Assembly (NCBI GenBank): GCA_963724495.1
Contig: CAVRUZ010000005.1
Span: 124,001 to 188,000, forward strand
Length of the DNA stretch: 64,000 bases
Direction of reading: 5' to 3'
Origin: CAVRUZ01 sp963724495
GTDB lineage: Bacteria; Actinomycetota; Actinomycetes; Propionibacteriales; DAIQRJ01
Shown here: positions 1-8,216 of the stretch, one piece after another
Numbering within the stretch: position 1 is the stretch's first letter
Layout: each line of letters begins with the position of its first letter
Made by a program: the position numbers and the translations under genes
Notes under the pieces: generated by a model
What the model was told of the DNA's origin: nothing
The model's input: the letters and a program-made list of their open reading frames with translations, nothing else
The model's database searches: none

Positions 1-592
1 GAGAGCCGCCGTCGGCCGCAGCGTCCCAGAGCGGGAGGTAGCCGCGGCGAACTCCTTCCTTCGGCAGGCCAGCGCGCTCAGCCACCTTGCAGGACGCGGG
101 ATTCTCAACACTGTGGTCGAGTTGGACGCGACCTGCCTCAGGACCATTGGCCGCAGTGGTGAGCCACCGGAGCAGGAGTCGCACCGCGCTGGTGGCGACG
201 CCACGCCCACGCGAGTCCGCATGCACGCCGTACCCGAGGTCGGCATTGCGCATCGACGGATGCCCGGTCGATCGCCAGCTGATCGTGCCCAGGAGACGTG
301 CGGCGTCACTGGCTTCGGCGATGACGAACGTGGCCGGCTGCCCGCCGCCGTGAGCCTCGACTGCCTCGGTGATGGCCGTCGAGAGCTGGTCCGGTGTGTC
401 GGGGAGGGACAGGAACGCCGGAGTGGCCAAGCGCACGTGGGCATCGTCGTGGAGCAAGTCGAACCACCGCTGACGATCTGTCGCCCGAGGAGGCCTGAGC
501 AGGATGCCGTGCTCCGCGTCGACGATCCCTGCCCTTGGAACTGCTGCGAGCGTGCCGTCGAGCCGGCGCACGTCGGCAGGCGTTGAGGGCAT
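1..592 (-). CDS. GNAT N-acetyltransferase (partial, C-terminus off the left edge)
   Basis: This frame reads from ATG at 592 without a stop to base 1, so about 197 residues are present and the C-terminus is missing. Residues ~25-60 (LLRPPRATDRQRWFDLL) are the usual GNAT opening. The acetyl-CoA-binding loop is seen as GVHADSRGRGVATSAVRLLL at about residues 120-140, including the RGRGVA pyrophosphate-binding turn. It is followed by the conserved N-P-A-S-x-K-V-A-E-R-A-G segment. The family transfers acetyl from acetyl-CoA to an amine; this looks like the RimJ/RimL-like subgroup, but the substrate cannot be read from the sequence. It is divergent from the VIT-family gene downstream. Confidence 0.85.
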   Translation of the reverse strand, partial: MPSTPADVRRLDGTLAAVPRAGIVDAEHGILLRPPRATDRQRWFDLLHDDAHVRLATPAFLSLPDTPDQLSTAITEAVEAHGGGQPATFVIAEASDAARLLGTISWRSTGHPSMRNADLGYGVHADSRGRGVATSAVRLLLRWLTTAANGPEAGRVQLDHSVENPASCKVAERAGLPKEGVRRGYLPLWDAAADGGS

Positions 593-696
593 CGACCCAG
601 GCTATGCGGGCGGCGCGCCTCGCCAGTCGAGGGATGTCACGTCAGGTGAGCCTTTCCTTCGATGACGAATCGTCCGCCCGTGCCTATGGTCGGAGC

Positions 697-1428
697 GTGA
701 CCAACACCAGCGAAGTGACCGAGCACGGCCTGCACAGCGACGAGCCGCACGACGGGTCGCTCAATGCCAAGCTCAACTGGTTGCGCGCTGGGGTTCTCGG
801 AGCCAACGACGGCATTATTTCCACCGCGGGTCTGGTGATCGGGGTCGCCGGTGCCACCACCAACGTCACCGCGCTGGCCACCGCCGGCATCGCGGGTCTC
901 GCCGCCGGCTCGCTCTCCATGGCCGTGGGCGAGTACGTGTCGGTGAGCACGCAGCGCGACACCGAACGCGCCATGCTCGACCTGGAACGGCGCGAGCTCA
1001 AGGAGGAGCCCGAGGAGGAGCTCGCGGAGCTTGTCCAGATCTACATGGACAAGGGGCTGTCCCGCGACGTGGCCGATCAGGTGGCGAAGGAGCTCACCGC
1101 GAAGGACGCGTTGGCCGCCCATGCCGACGCTGAACTCGGTCTCGATCCCGACGACCTCACGAGCCCTTGGCAGGCCGCGGTCGCGTCGTTGCTCTCGTTC
1201 GCCCTCGGTGGATTGCTGCCTCTGCTCACGATCACGTTGCTCGGGCCGGCGGTCCGGGTGGTCTGCACGTTCGTCGCCGTCCTCCTGGCCGTGGTGTTGA
1301 CCGGTTCGGTCTCGGCCCGCATCGGGCGTGCCCCGGTACGACGCGCAGTGATCCGGAACGTCGTCGGTGGTGCGCTCGCGATGACCATCACGTACCTGGT
1401 CGGCCGCGCTTTCGGTGCGTTCGCCTAG
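697..1428 (+). CDS. VIT1/CCC1-family metal transporter
   Basis: A 243-aa membrane protein of the vacuolar iron transporter family, expected to export or sequester Fe(II)/Mn(II) at the cytoplasmic membrane. The N-terminal hallmark LRAGVLGANDGIISTAGLVIG forms the first membrane helix. It is followed by a second helix (AAGSLSMAVGEYVSVSTQ) and a charged cytoplasmic metal-binding region rich in Glu (ERRELKEEPEEEL), then three more C-terminal helices. GTG at 697 is chosen as start because it gives the usual family length. An in-frame ATG at 634 adds 21 residues unlike the family, but remains possible. Confidence 0.88.
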   Translation: MTNTSEVTEHGLHSDEPHDGSLNAKLNWLRAGVLGANDGIISTAGLVIGVAGATTNVTALATAGIAGLAAGSLSMAVGEYVSVSTQRDTERAMLDLERRELKEEPEEELAELVQIYMDKGLSRDVADQVAKELTAKDALAAHADAELGLDPDDLTSPWQAAVASLLSFALGGLLPLLTITLLGPAVRVVCTFVAVLLAVVLTGSVSARIGRAPVRRAVIRNVVGGALAMTITYLVGRAFGAFA

Positions 1429-1468
1429 CGGCAGCCGCGGGGGTGGATGCGGGCCGGTTGCCCACCCA

Positions 1469-1530
1469 GGCGCCGGTTACGCAGTCCGGTACCCAGACGT
1501 TTCTGGGCACCTACGTGCCTAACCGGCGCT
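1469..1530. repeat. Structured palindromic intergenic element
   Basis: Outer arms GGCGCCGGTTA (1469-1479) and TAACCGGCGCT (1520-1530) pair over 10 Watson-Crick pairs plus one G-U. Inside lie a second hairpin, CCCAGA/TCTGGG (1492-1497/1502-1507), and a small GCAC-ctac-GTGC hairpin (1507-1518). The result is a three-way-junction shape. The right half resembles the element at 41581-41648 (shared GGyACCwACGTG and AACCGGCGC). There is no T-run, so a simple intrinsic terminator is unlikely. Confidence 0.5.
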
Positions 1531-1593
1531 CGAGGCGGTCCGCGGCACCGGCAGGGCATGGCCGGAAACGGGCGACCGGGCTGAGCCGACCAG

Positions 1594-1605
1594 ATCCTAT
1601 AGGAT
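1594..1605. promoter_or_regulatory. 12-bp perfect palindrome, candidate operator of the fucosidase gene
   Basis: ATCCTATAGGAT is fully self-complementary and lies 81 bases before the ATG of the GH29 gene, in an otherwise GC-rich gap. Short A/T-centred palindromes of this type are typical operators of GntR/FadR-type sugar regulators. No regulator gene adjoins it, so this is inference from position and symmetry. Confidence 0.45.
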
Positions 1606-1686
1606 TTCGTGGCACGCTGAGCGTCCTGCCGCGCCCCGGGCCGGCCTCGATCAGTCCGTCCGATCAGTTCAAGGAGTGCACCCGCG

Positions 1687-2964
1687 ATGCCCCACCCCGA
1701 CTACGCAGCACCAGACACCGAGTGGTTCACCGAGGCTCGGTTCGGACTCTTCATCCACTTCGGTCTCTACGCCGCGGCGGCCCGACACGAGTGGGTCAAG
1801 AACCGGGAGCGGATCACCGACGAGGACTACCAGAAGTACTTCGACCACTTCGATCCCGACCTGTTCGACCCACAGGCGTGGGCTGACGAGGCGTGGAACG
1901 CGGGCATGCGTTACTTCGTGGTCACGAGCAAGCATCACGAGGGATTCGCCTTGTGGGACAGCGACCTCACTGATTACAAGGCCACGAAGACGCCCTACGG
2001 CAAGGACCTGATCGGGCCGATGGTCGAGGCCTTCCGCGACCGGGGACACCGGGTCGGCTTCTACCACTCGGTGATCGACTGGCACCACCCCGAGTTCCCC
2101 GTCGACTCCGTCCACCCACGTCGCGACGACGAGGAGTACAAGGCGGCGACCGCCGATCGGGACATCACCAAGTACGCGGAGTACCTGCACGGGCAGGTGC
2201 GTGAGCTGCTCACGCGCTACGGCAAGGTCGACGTGATGTGGTACGACTTCAGCTACCCGCACATGCCGGGCGGCAAGGGCCGCGACGACTGGCAGTCGGA
2301 AACGCTCGACGCGATGACCCGCGAACTCCAGCCGGGCATCCTCGTCAACGATCGCCTGGACCTCGACAACGCCGACCTCACCACGCCCGAGCAGGTGCAG
2401 CCGGTCGGCAACGTGGTCACGCCGGGCGAGGGCCCTCAGCTGTGGGAGGCGTGTCAAACCCTCAACGGTAGTTGGGGATACGACCGTGACAACCACGACT
2501 GGAAGTCACCTGGGTTGATCATCCGCATGCTGATCGACACGGTGAGCAAGGGCGGCAACATGCTCCTCAACGTCGGACCGAACGCCCGTGGCCAATGGGA
2601 GCGGCGGGCGATCGACACGCTCCGCGGCGTGGGTCAGTGGATGCAGCTGCACGAACGTGCGATTCGCGGGAATGGGCCGTCGCAGTTCACCGCTCCGGCC
2701 GACGCTCGCTATACCCAGAAGGGGAATCGGCTCTACCTGCACCTGTTCGCCTGGCCCTTCGGGATGGTGCACCTCCCCGGCCTGGCGGGCAAGGTCGAGT
2801 ACGCGCAGTTCCTGCACGACGCATCAGAGGTGTTCATGGTGGATGCCCCATCGCACGGGCACATCAGTGTCAAGGGACTCGAAGGAGACGTGCTCAGCCT
2901 TCGCCTGCCATCGCGGGCGCCCGACGTCGAGGTGCCCGTGATCGAGCTGTTCCTGAAGGACTGA
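1687..2964 (+). CDS. GH29 alpha-L-fucosidase
   Basis: A 425-aa enzyme expected to release terminal alpha-L-fucose from plant or other glycans by a retaining mechanism. The family signature WFTEARFGLFIHFGLYA occupies residues ~13-29, SKHHEGFALWDS follows at ~80, and the nucleophile motif VDVMWYDFSYP (Asp of WYDF) is near residue 185. GGNMLLNVGPNARG marks the end of the barrel, before a C-terminal beta domain. AAGGAG stands 11 bases before the ATG. No signal peptide is visible, so it probably acts inside the cell on imported oligosaccharides. A 12-bp palindrome upstream may be its operator. Confidence 0.9.
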   Translation: MPHPDYAAPDTEWFTEARFGLFIHFGLYAAAARHEWVKNRERITDEDYQKYFDHFDPDLFDPQAWADEAWNAGMRYFVVTSKHHEGFALWDSDLTDYKATKTPYGKDLIGPMVEAFRDRGHRVGFYHSVIDWHHPEFPVDSVHPRRDDEEYKAATADRDITKYAEYLHGQVRELLTRYGKVDVMWYDFSYPHMPGGKGRDDWQSETLDAMTRELQPGILVNDRLDLDNADLTTPEQVQPVGNVVTPGEGPQLWEACQTLNGSWGYDRDNHDWKSPGLIIRMLIDTVSKGGNMLLNVGPNARGQWERRAIDTLRGVGQWMQLHERAIRGNGPSQFTAPADARYTQKGNRLYLHLFAWPFGMVHLPGLAGKVEYAQFLHDASEVFMVDAPSHGHISVKGLEGDVLSLRLPSRAPDVEVPVIELFLKD

Positions 2965-3005
2965 GGTCTCCTGCGACCTCGGTGACGCAGGGCAGTCGTG
3001 GCGGG

Positions 3006-4793
3006 TCAGCCGACGCTGACCCGCCAGCGCACCTCTTCAGCCGGACCCTCGAGATCGAGCCGGACGAGACCGCAGATCCCCCTGCGGTTCGTGTAGTCGG
3101 CCGAGAGGTTCTGACGAAGTTCGATCGGCGAGAAGACCTGCAGCAGCAGGGACTCCCGTCCATGCGCGCCGTCGAGATCGAACCGCGCGCCGTCCGAGGT
3201 CCACGTGACCCGGGTGACCAGTCCGTCGCCGATGTCCGCGGGGTAGGGCACGAAGAGCACCGGGTGATGGGCATGACCCGGCGTTGCCTCGGTCACGTCG
3301 ACGCCGTCCGCCCCGACGGCGGCGTGGAAGCGATAGGGCCAGCCGGCGATCGGGTCGTCGTCATCGTCACCGGCGATCTCGGAGTCGAAGGCGATCGCTC
3401 CGGCATCCGCACGCAGCCCTTCGCCGGACAGTGCGTGCCGATGCGCGGAGACCACTGATGTCGGAGTGCGACCAGGCTCGGCCCGGATGCCCAACCCGGG
3501 GTTGAACCATGGCCCGCCCGACAGGTGCCGGGCGCTCGAGGCGATCTGCAGCACTCGCCCCGCACCCACGGTGAGGTCGACCAGCCCGGTGCCGTCGTAG
3601 ACGAGATCCGCCTGTGCCTGCACACCGATGGAGTACCGCCCGTGGTGAGCGGCCGCGCGGAAGGTTGGCTCGTGCTCGACCCGGACCCGAGGTGGTCGAC
3701 CGTCGAGGTCGTTCGCTCCCTGCTCGGCGCAGCCCCGGAAGCCGGCGTCGACCGCGGAGGCAAGGAATCCCAGAGCCAGGTTGGCGTAGTGCCCGTCGGC
3801 GGTGTAGTTCTCGTAGCCCACCCGGCGCCAGCCCGGCTGGCGGTTGAGGACTGGGGAGTACGGACCGTCGGCGCGCTGCCACAGCGCGAGCGACGTGAGC
3901 GTGCGCTCGGCCGCCGACGCCGCTTCCATCCGGTCGGCGTCACTGCCCAGTCCGAGGTGCTGGGCGTGCGTGAAGAACGCGACCTGCGCGCCCAGCGTCC
4001 AGGTCTGTCCGGTGCTGCGGTAGCCGGAGGCCAGCGAACCGTCCGACATCTGGAAGTCCAGGCTGCGGCGCAGTCCGGCAGTGAGGAACGAGCGGATGTG
4101 TGGCTCGTGCCGGCCGCCGTAGCCGGCCACCAGGATCTCGGCCAGGTGCACGCGGGTGAACAGGTCGTAGGCGTTGGGGATTCCTCGCTCGACGTAGAGC
4201 CCGAGCTCGTCGACGAAGCCCTGCTCGAAGAACGTGTCGAGCCAGCCGTCGAGGTCGTCGATCGTGTGCCGCGAGCCGCCTTCCCGGATCCGGAGGTACT
4301 CACCGCTGCACCAGACCATCGCCCAGTTCGAAGGCGGGCGGGACCGGAACGACGCAGACGGGTCGACCTGGCTGATCTGCCGCCAGATCTGGTCGAGAGC
4401 CTCGTCGTTCGCGCCGGCGCTGCGCAACAGCAGGTAGGTCTTGAGGATCGGGGGCCAGAAGAAGTCGCGATGGGAGCCGTTGCTTCTGGCGCCACCGGTA
4501 GGCCGGTCGAAGCCCGACCAGGTGGCCGGCAGCGTCGGGTCGGCCACATGCCGCACGGACGCCTGCAGGCCGCGGAGGGCAGCAGTCAGGCGATCGTCTC
4601 GTCGGGCAGGGTCGCCGTGCCGGGCGAGTACGGCGTTCCCCCAAGCATGGTAAGGAGTTCCGTACTGGGTCGGTGCCTGAGCGACCGGATCGACGAGTTC
4701 GCCGTCCTCGCGCAAGAAGGCGCGGTAGGAGTCGATGCCGGCGGCGAGGACGTCGAGCGCTGAGGCCCGGGGGCTGGGGATGCTGAAGGTCAC
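3006..4793 (-). CDS. Unassigned (alpha/alpha)-toroid protein, possible glycan-active enzyme
   Basis: A 595-aa cytoplasmic protein, convergent with the fucosidase gene. Repeated helical segments with aromatic-rich turns (WGNAVLARHGDP, SNWAMVWCSGEYLRI, RVGYENYTADGHYANLALGF) fill residues 1-340. A beta-rich part follows at ~370-595 (YSIGVQAQADLVYDGTGLVDL). This order, a helical toroid then a beta-sandwich, is seen in heparinase-like lyases and related glycoside hydrolases, but I cannot match a named family or point to catalytic residues. Its location beside a fucosidase and near GH140/GH172 genes suggests a role in glycan breakdown (inference). Confidence 0.6.
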   Translation of the reverse strand: MTFSIPSPRASALDVLAAGIDSYRAFLREDGELVDPVAQAPTQYGTPYHAWGNAVLARHGDPARRDDRLTAALRGLQASVRHVADPTLPATWSGFDRPTGGARSNGSHRDFFWPPILKTYLLLRSAGANDEALDQIWRQISQVDPSASFRSRPPSNWAMVWCSGEYLRIREGGSRHTIDDLDGWLDTFFEQGFVDELGLYVERGIPNAYDLFTRVHLAEILVAGYGGRHEPHIRSFLTAGLRRSLDFQMSDGSLASGYRSTGQTWTLGAQVAFFTHAQHLGLGSDADRMEAASAAERTLTSLALWQRADGPYSPVLNRQPGWRRVGYENYTADGHYANLALGFLASAVDAGFRGCAEQGANDLDGRPPRVRVEHEPTFRAAAHHGRYSIGVQAQADLVYDGTGLVDLTVGAGRVLQIASSARHLSGGPWFNPGLGIRAEPGRTPTSVVSAHRHALSGEGLRADAGAIAFDSEIAGDDDDDPIAGWPYRFHAAVGADGVDVTEATPGHAHHPVLFVPYPADIGDGLVTRVTWTSDGARFDLDGAHGRESLLLQVFSPIELRQNLSADYTNRRGICGLVRLDLEGPAEEVRWRVSVG

Positions 4794-4968
4794 CTGATCG
4801 ACGCTAACCCGAGCCCGCGCGCGCCCGCCGGAGCCGCAGTCGCGGGCGTCCGGGGCAGGCCGCCGGCGCCTGAGCCCGCTGCCGGGCCCCGCAGTCTCAC
4901 CGCATCGTGCGTCGGCGACAGCCGAAGCACGGGCGTGCCAGAGTTCGGTTCATGCGGCAGCGGGCCAG

Positions 4969-5802
4969 ATGAGCGGAGCGTCGCAGCCCGTACGGCTCGA
5001 ACGGGTCCGCCGGGTCGAGGACGGCAGCGCGACCCGGCAGTCCGTTGCCGACGCCGTGGCGGTGGAGGAACCGCTGGAGTTCCGCGTCGCCGCCGGCGAC
5101 GGCCCCATCGTCCGGACCCTCACGATGCGCACACCCGGCCACGACGTCGACCTGCTGCTCGGATGGCTCATCAGCGAAGGGGTCATCGGTTCGGTCGCCG
5201 AGGTCGACCGGGTCACCGCGCGCAGCCGTGGCGCCGGGCTCGAGCGGGAGGCCTCGGTGCAGGTTCGCCTGCAGCCGAACGCGGTTCCGCCGGCCGACCG
5301 GCCCTTTCCGGTGTCGTCGGCCTGCGGCGTCTGCGGCGCCGACAGTCTGGCCGCGGTCCTGGGGCAGGCTCGCTGGCGGCTGGCCGACGACGACTGCACC
5401 GTCTCGACCACGACCCTGCTCTCGCTTCCGGACCGGCTGGCAGCGGCCCAGGCAGCCTTCCAGCGAACCGGTGGTCTGCACGCGGCCGGGCTGTTTCGCG
5501 TGGACGGGACGCCGGTGGTGGTGCGCGAGGACGTCGGCCGGCACAACGCCGTCGACAAGGTGGTCGGGTTCGCGGCGCGCGAGCAACTCCTGCCTTTACG
5601 CGGACACGTCCTGCAAGTGAGCGGACGCGCGTCGATGGAACTGGTACACAAGGGCGTTATGGCGGGAATTCCCATCCTTTCGGCCGTTTCGGCGCCTTCC
5701 AGCCTCGCGGTCGAGCTCGCCAGGGCAAGCGACCTCACGCTCGCCGGGTTCGTCAGGGGGAGCGGCTTGAACATCTACGCGGCCGGCGAGCGGGTCACAT
5801 GA
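4969..5802 (+). CDS. fdhD: FdhD, formate dehydrogenase accessory sulfurtransferase
   Basis: A 277-aa protein that passes sulfur from a cysteine desulfurase to the molybdenum cofactor of formate dehydrogenase. The catalytic loop SACGVCGAD carries Cys119 and Cys122. Other family blocks are EEPLEFRV, TMRTPGHDVDLLLGWLISEGV, GLHAAGLF, REDVGRHNAVDKVVG and VSGRASMELVHKG. Its stop overlaps the start of mobA (ATGA), so the two are translationally coupled and serve the same cofactor. No formate dehydrogenase structural gene is in the window. Confidence 0.95.
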   Translation: MSGASQPVRLERVRRVEDGSATRQSVADAVAVEEPLEFRVAAGDGPIVRTLTMRTPGHDVDLLLGWLISEGVIGSVAEVDRVTARSRGAGLEREASVQVRLQPNAVPPADRPFPVSSACGVCGADSLAAVLGQARWRLADDDCTVSTTTLLSLPDRLAAAQAAFQRTGGLHAAGLFRVDGTPVVVREDVGRHNAVDKVVGFAAREQLLPLRGHVLQVSGRASMELVHKGVMAGIPILSAVSAPSSLAVELARASDLTLAGFVRGSGLNIYAAGERVT

Positions 5803-6410
5803 GCGCATCGATGGAAGGCGATGGCGAGCCGCCGGCGGTCATCGTCCTGGCGGGCGGGGCAAGCCGTCGTTTCGGTTCGGACAAGATCGAGCACCTACTG
5901 CCCACCGTGCTGGCCTCGTTGCCGACCGGCTGGCCGGTGGTCTGCGTCGGGCCGGAACGGAGCCACCTGGTTCCGCCCGGCCGGAGCGTCAGCTGGACTC
6001 GCGAGCAGCCACCCCTCGGTGGCCCGATCGCTGCCGTGGCTGCGGGCATCCGCGCGTTGGTAGATCTGCGACCGGACGTTCGGTTGGTGGCCGTGGTGGC
6101 GGCGGACATGCCCAGGGTGGGCTCGGCGCTGCCCAGGCTGGTGACGCTGGTGACCCACCCGGAACAGGCTGGGGCCGCCGCACTCGACGGCGCCTGTCTG
6201 GTGGATGACGACGATCGGAGGCAGCCGTTGGCCGGCGTCTACCGGGCCGAGCACCTGACGGCCCTGCTCGACCAAGAGGTCGAGGACCGGCCGGCGCGGG
6301 CGTTGTTCGAGGGTGCGCGTATCGGCGTGATCACCGATCCGGACGCCGCCCAGGACATCGACACCGAGGCCGAACTGACGGCATACCGCAGTCTGGGCGA
6401 CCGGCCCTGA
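5799..6410 (+). CDS. mobA: MobA-type molybdenum cofactor guanylyltransferase
   Basis: A 203-aa nucleotidyltransferase that adds GMP to molybdopterin, giving the MGD cofactor used by formate dehydrogenase-type enzymes. The GTP-binding signature VIVLAGGASRRFGSDKIEH is at residues ~13-31. TREQPPLGGPIAAVAAG follows, and VAADMPRV is the metal-binding D-M-P block. The start is the ATG overlapping the fdhD stop. Upstream in-frame codons only read through fdhD in another frame. It is somewhat short and divergent at its C-terminus. Confidence 0.88.
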   Translation: MSASMEGDGEPPAVIVLAGGASRRFGSDKIEHLLPTVLASLPTGWPVVCVGPERSHLVPPGRSVSWTREQPPLGGPIAAVAAGIRALVDLRPDVRLVAVVAADMPRVGSALPRLVTLVTHPEQAGAAALDGACLVDDDDRRQPLAGVYRAEHLTALLDQEVEDRPARALFEGARIGVITDPDAAQDIDTEAELTAYRSLGDRP

Positions 6411-6418
6411 GGCGATCA

Positions 6419-6493
6419 CCTGAAAACTGGTGTCCAGCGGCGGATCTCGGTCGCTGAGCGCCCGCATAGTCGAACCAGACGCCACTTTTCAGG
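6419..6493. repeat. 75-bp imperfect palindrome between mobA and a kinase gene
   Basis: The left end CCTGAAAACTGGTGTC and the right end GACGCCACTTTTCAGG are complementary except for two mismatches, enclosing ~43 bases. Transcribed in either direction it would form a long hairpin. Its size resembles the ~71-bp repeats at 33.3, 48.1 and 52.4 kb, but its ends differ. No T-run follows the structure. Confidence 0.5.
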
Positions 6494-6582
6494 GTTTCGC
6501 ACCGTCAGTCGCCATGCCCGCAGCCCAACCCAGCACCGGAATCCGCATGCGTCGCGACGTCGCTGCCTGGCATCCTGCCGCG

Positions 6583-7527
6583 ATGGTGGGTGTGCAGGGG
6601 ACGCGGATCGGCTGGACCGACGTGCCCGAGCACGTGCGCGAGGCCGTGGCGCAGATCCTCGGCGCGCCGATAGCGGCGCACGCGCCACAGGGTGGCGGAT
6701 TCTCACCGGGAGCAGCGGAACGGCTGGTCCTCGCCGACGGGCGCCGTGCCTTCGTCAAGGCCGGGAATCTGGCGCTGAACGTGCACACGCCGGGCATGTA
6801 CCGCCGCGAGGCGCAGATCACCGCGGCCCTGCCGCCCCAGGTCCCGGCCACCCACCTCATCGGCTGCTACGACGACGGCGATTGGGTGGCGCTGGTCCTG
6901 GCCGACGTCGATGGCCGGCACCCGCACGTTCCCTGGGTCCGCCACGAGCTGGACGCGGTCCTCGCGACCCTCGGTCAGCTCGCCGTTGAACTCACGCCGG
7001 CGCCCGACCTCGATGTGCCGACGGCGCGTGCGGCGCTCGAACTCGATGCCGCGGGCTTTCGCCGGCTCCTCGACGCAGGTGTCGACGACTTCGAGCCTCT
7101 GGTCACGGACCATCTGCCCGAACTGCTGCAGCTGGCCGAGGACTCCCTCGAGGCCATCAGCGGCGACACGCTGGTGCACATGGACATCCGGGCCGACAAC
7201 CTGCTGGTGCGACCCGACGGCACGGTCGTGCTCGTCGACTGGCCGCACGCCTGCATCGGCGCGGCCTGGCTCGACTCGTTGCTCCTGCTGCTGAACGTGG
7301 CCGTGTACGGCGGGCACGACATCGATGCCCTGATGGCATCGACACCCGTGCTGGCGAAAGCGGATCCGACCGCGATCGATGCCGCCCTGGCACTGCTGGC
7401 CAGCTACTTCAGCCATGCCTGGCGGCAACCGCCACCACCCGGGCTCCCGACGGTCCGGGACTGGCAGAAGCTGCAGGGTGACGTGGTTCTGCCATGGCTG
7501 GCGCGCAGGCGCGGCTGGGCGACCTGA
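6583..7527 (+). CDS. Aminoglycoside phosphotransferase (APH)-family kinase
   Basis: A 314-aa protein of the APH/choline kinase fold. The catalytic loop VHMDIRADNLLV fits H-x-D-x-x-x-x-N, and the metal-binding segment is VVLVDWPHA in place of a classical DFG. RAFVKAG in the N-terminal lobe probably holds the ATP-binding Lys. Such actinobacterial proteins phosphorylate small molecules; only some give antibiotic resistance, and the substrate here is unknown. ATG at 6583 is chosen because residues upstream are not family-like and read through a palindromic element. ATG at 6514 is an alternative. Confidence 0.82.
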   Translation: MVGVQGTRIGWTDVPEHVREAVAQILGAPIAAHAPQGGGFSPGAAERLVLADGRRAFVKAGNLALNVHTPGMYRREAQITAALPPQVPATHLIGCYDDGDWVALVLADVDGRHPHVPWVRHELDAVLATLGQLAVELTPAPDLDVPTARAALELDAAGFRRLLDAGVDDFEPLVTDHLPELLQLAEDSLEAISGDTLVHMDIRADNLLVRPDGTVVLVDWPHACIGAAWLDSLLLLLNVAVYGGHDIDALMASTPVLAKADPTAIDAALALLASYFSHAWRQPPPPGLPTVRDWQKLQGDVVLPWLARRRGWAT

Positions 7528-7554
7528 CGCACAGATCACCGGCGTCTGTCGGGC

Positions 7555-8133
7555 TCAGCTCTCCTCGGCCGGTGGCGGCAGCGTCGGGTAGTCGGGCATG
7601 GGATAGAGGCCCACGGTGAAGCCATAGACAACGTCGCCGGATCGTGGGAGCTGGTCGAACTCGTGAATCGCCGCCTCGACGCTGGCCCAGAACTCCGCCG
7701 CCCGCTCGTCGGGTATCCGGGCATGCCGGATGAACGAGCGCATCTGCCCGGCCTCGTAGGCAGGGCCGGACTCCTCGGCCGCGACCTCGAAGTCGTTGAA
7801 GTCCTCCGGGAGCGCCCGGTCGGCTCGCCGACCGAGACCGACGTAGAACATCCGCGCAGCGCGGCCGTAGTAGCGCTCGTCGATCGCGCGGACGCGCTTG
7901 GTGCGGACGACCCGCAGGATGCCGGCGGCGGTGAGGACGTTCACGTGGTGCGCGACCGTGCTCTTGGGTCGCTTGACCGCACTGGCCAGCTCGGTCACGG
8001 TGGCCGCCCGCTCGTGCAGCAGGCCGAGGATCGTCGTACGCAGGGGATCACTGATCGCGCGCACCTGCTCGGCGGTCGTGAGCTCGATCTCGTCTTCGAG
8101 GTCGTAGTCGGGGACCGGGGCATTGCCTGACAT
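7555..8133 (-). CDS. ArsR-type winged-helix transcriptional regulator
   Basis: A 192-aa regulator. The winged helix-turn-helix spans residues ~20-80: AISDPLRTTILGLLHERAATVTELA, then SAVKRPKSTVAHHVNVLTAAGIL as recognition helix and wing. The C-terminal ~100 residues are acidic and are typical of HTH_20-type proteins with an added effector domain. It is divergent from the dienelactone-hydrolase-like gene, with 83 bases between the starts. That gap contains repeated GGTTCG and TTCGTTCGAA motifs that could be its operator (inference). It probably controls the hydrolase gene. Confidence 0.85.
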   Translation of the reverse strand: MSGNAPVPDYDLEDEIELTTAEQVRAISDPLRTTILGLLHERAATVTELASAVKRPKSTVAHHVNVLTAAGILRVVRTKRVRAIDERYYGRAARMFYVGLGRRADRALPEDFNDFEVAAEESGPAYEAGQMRSFIRHARIPDERAAEFWASVEAAIHEFDQLPRSGDVVYGFTVGLYPMPDYPTLPPPAEES

Positions 8134-8216
8134 GGTTCGATCAGACTAACATCACGGTTCGTTCGAAATTTTTGGATCATTGACCGTTTGCAGCCGACAA
8201 CGAGAGCGAGATCACC

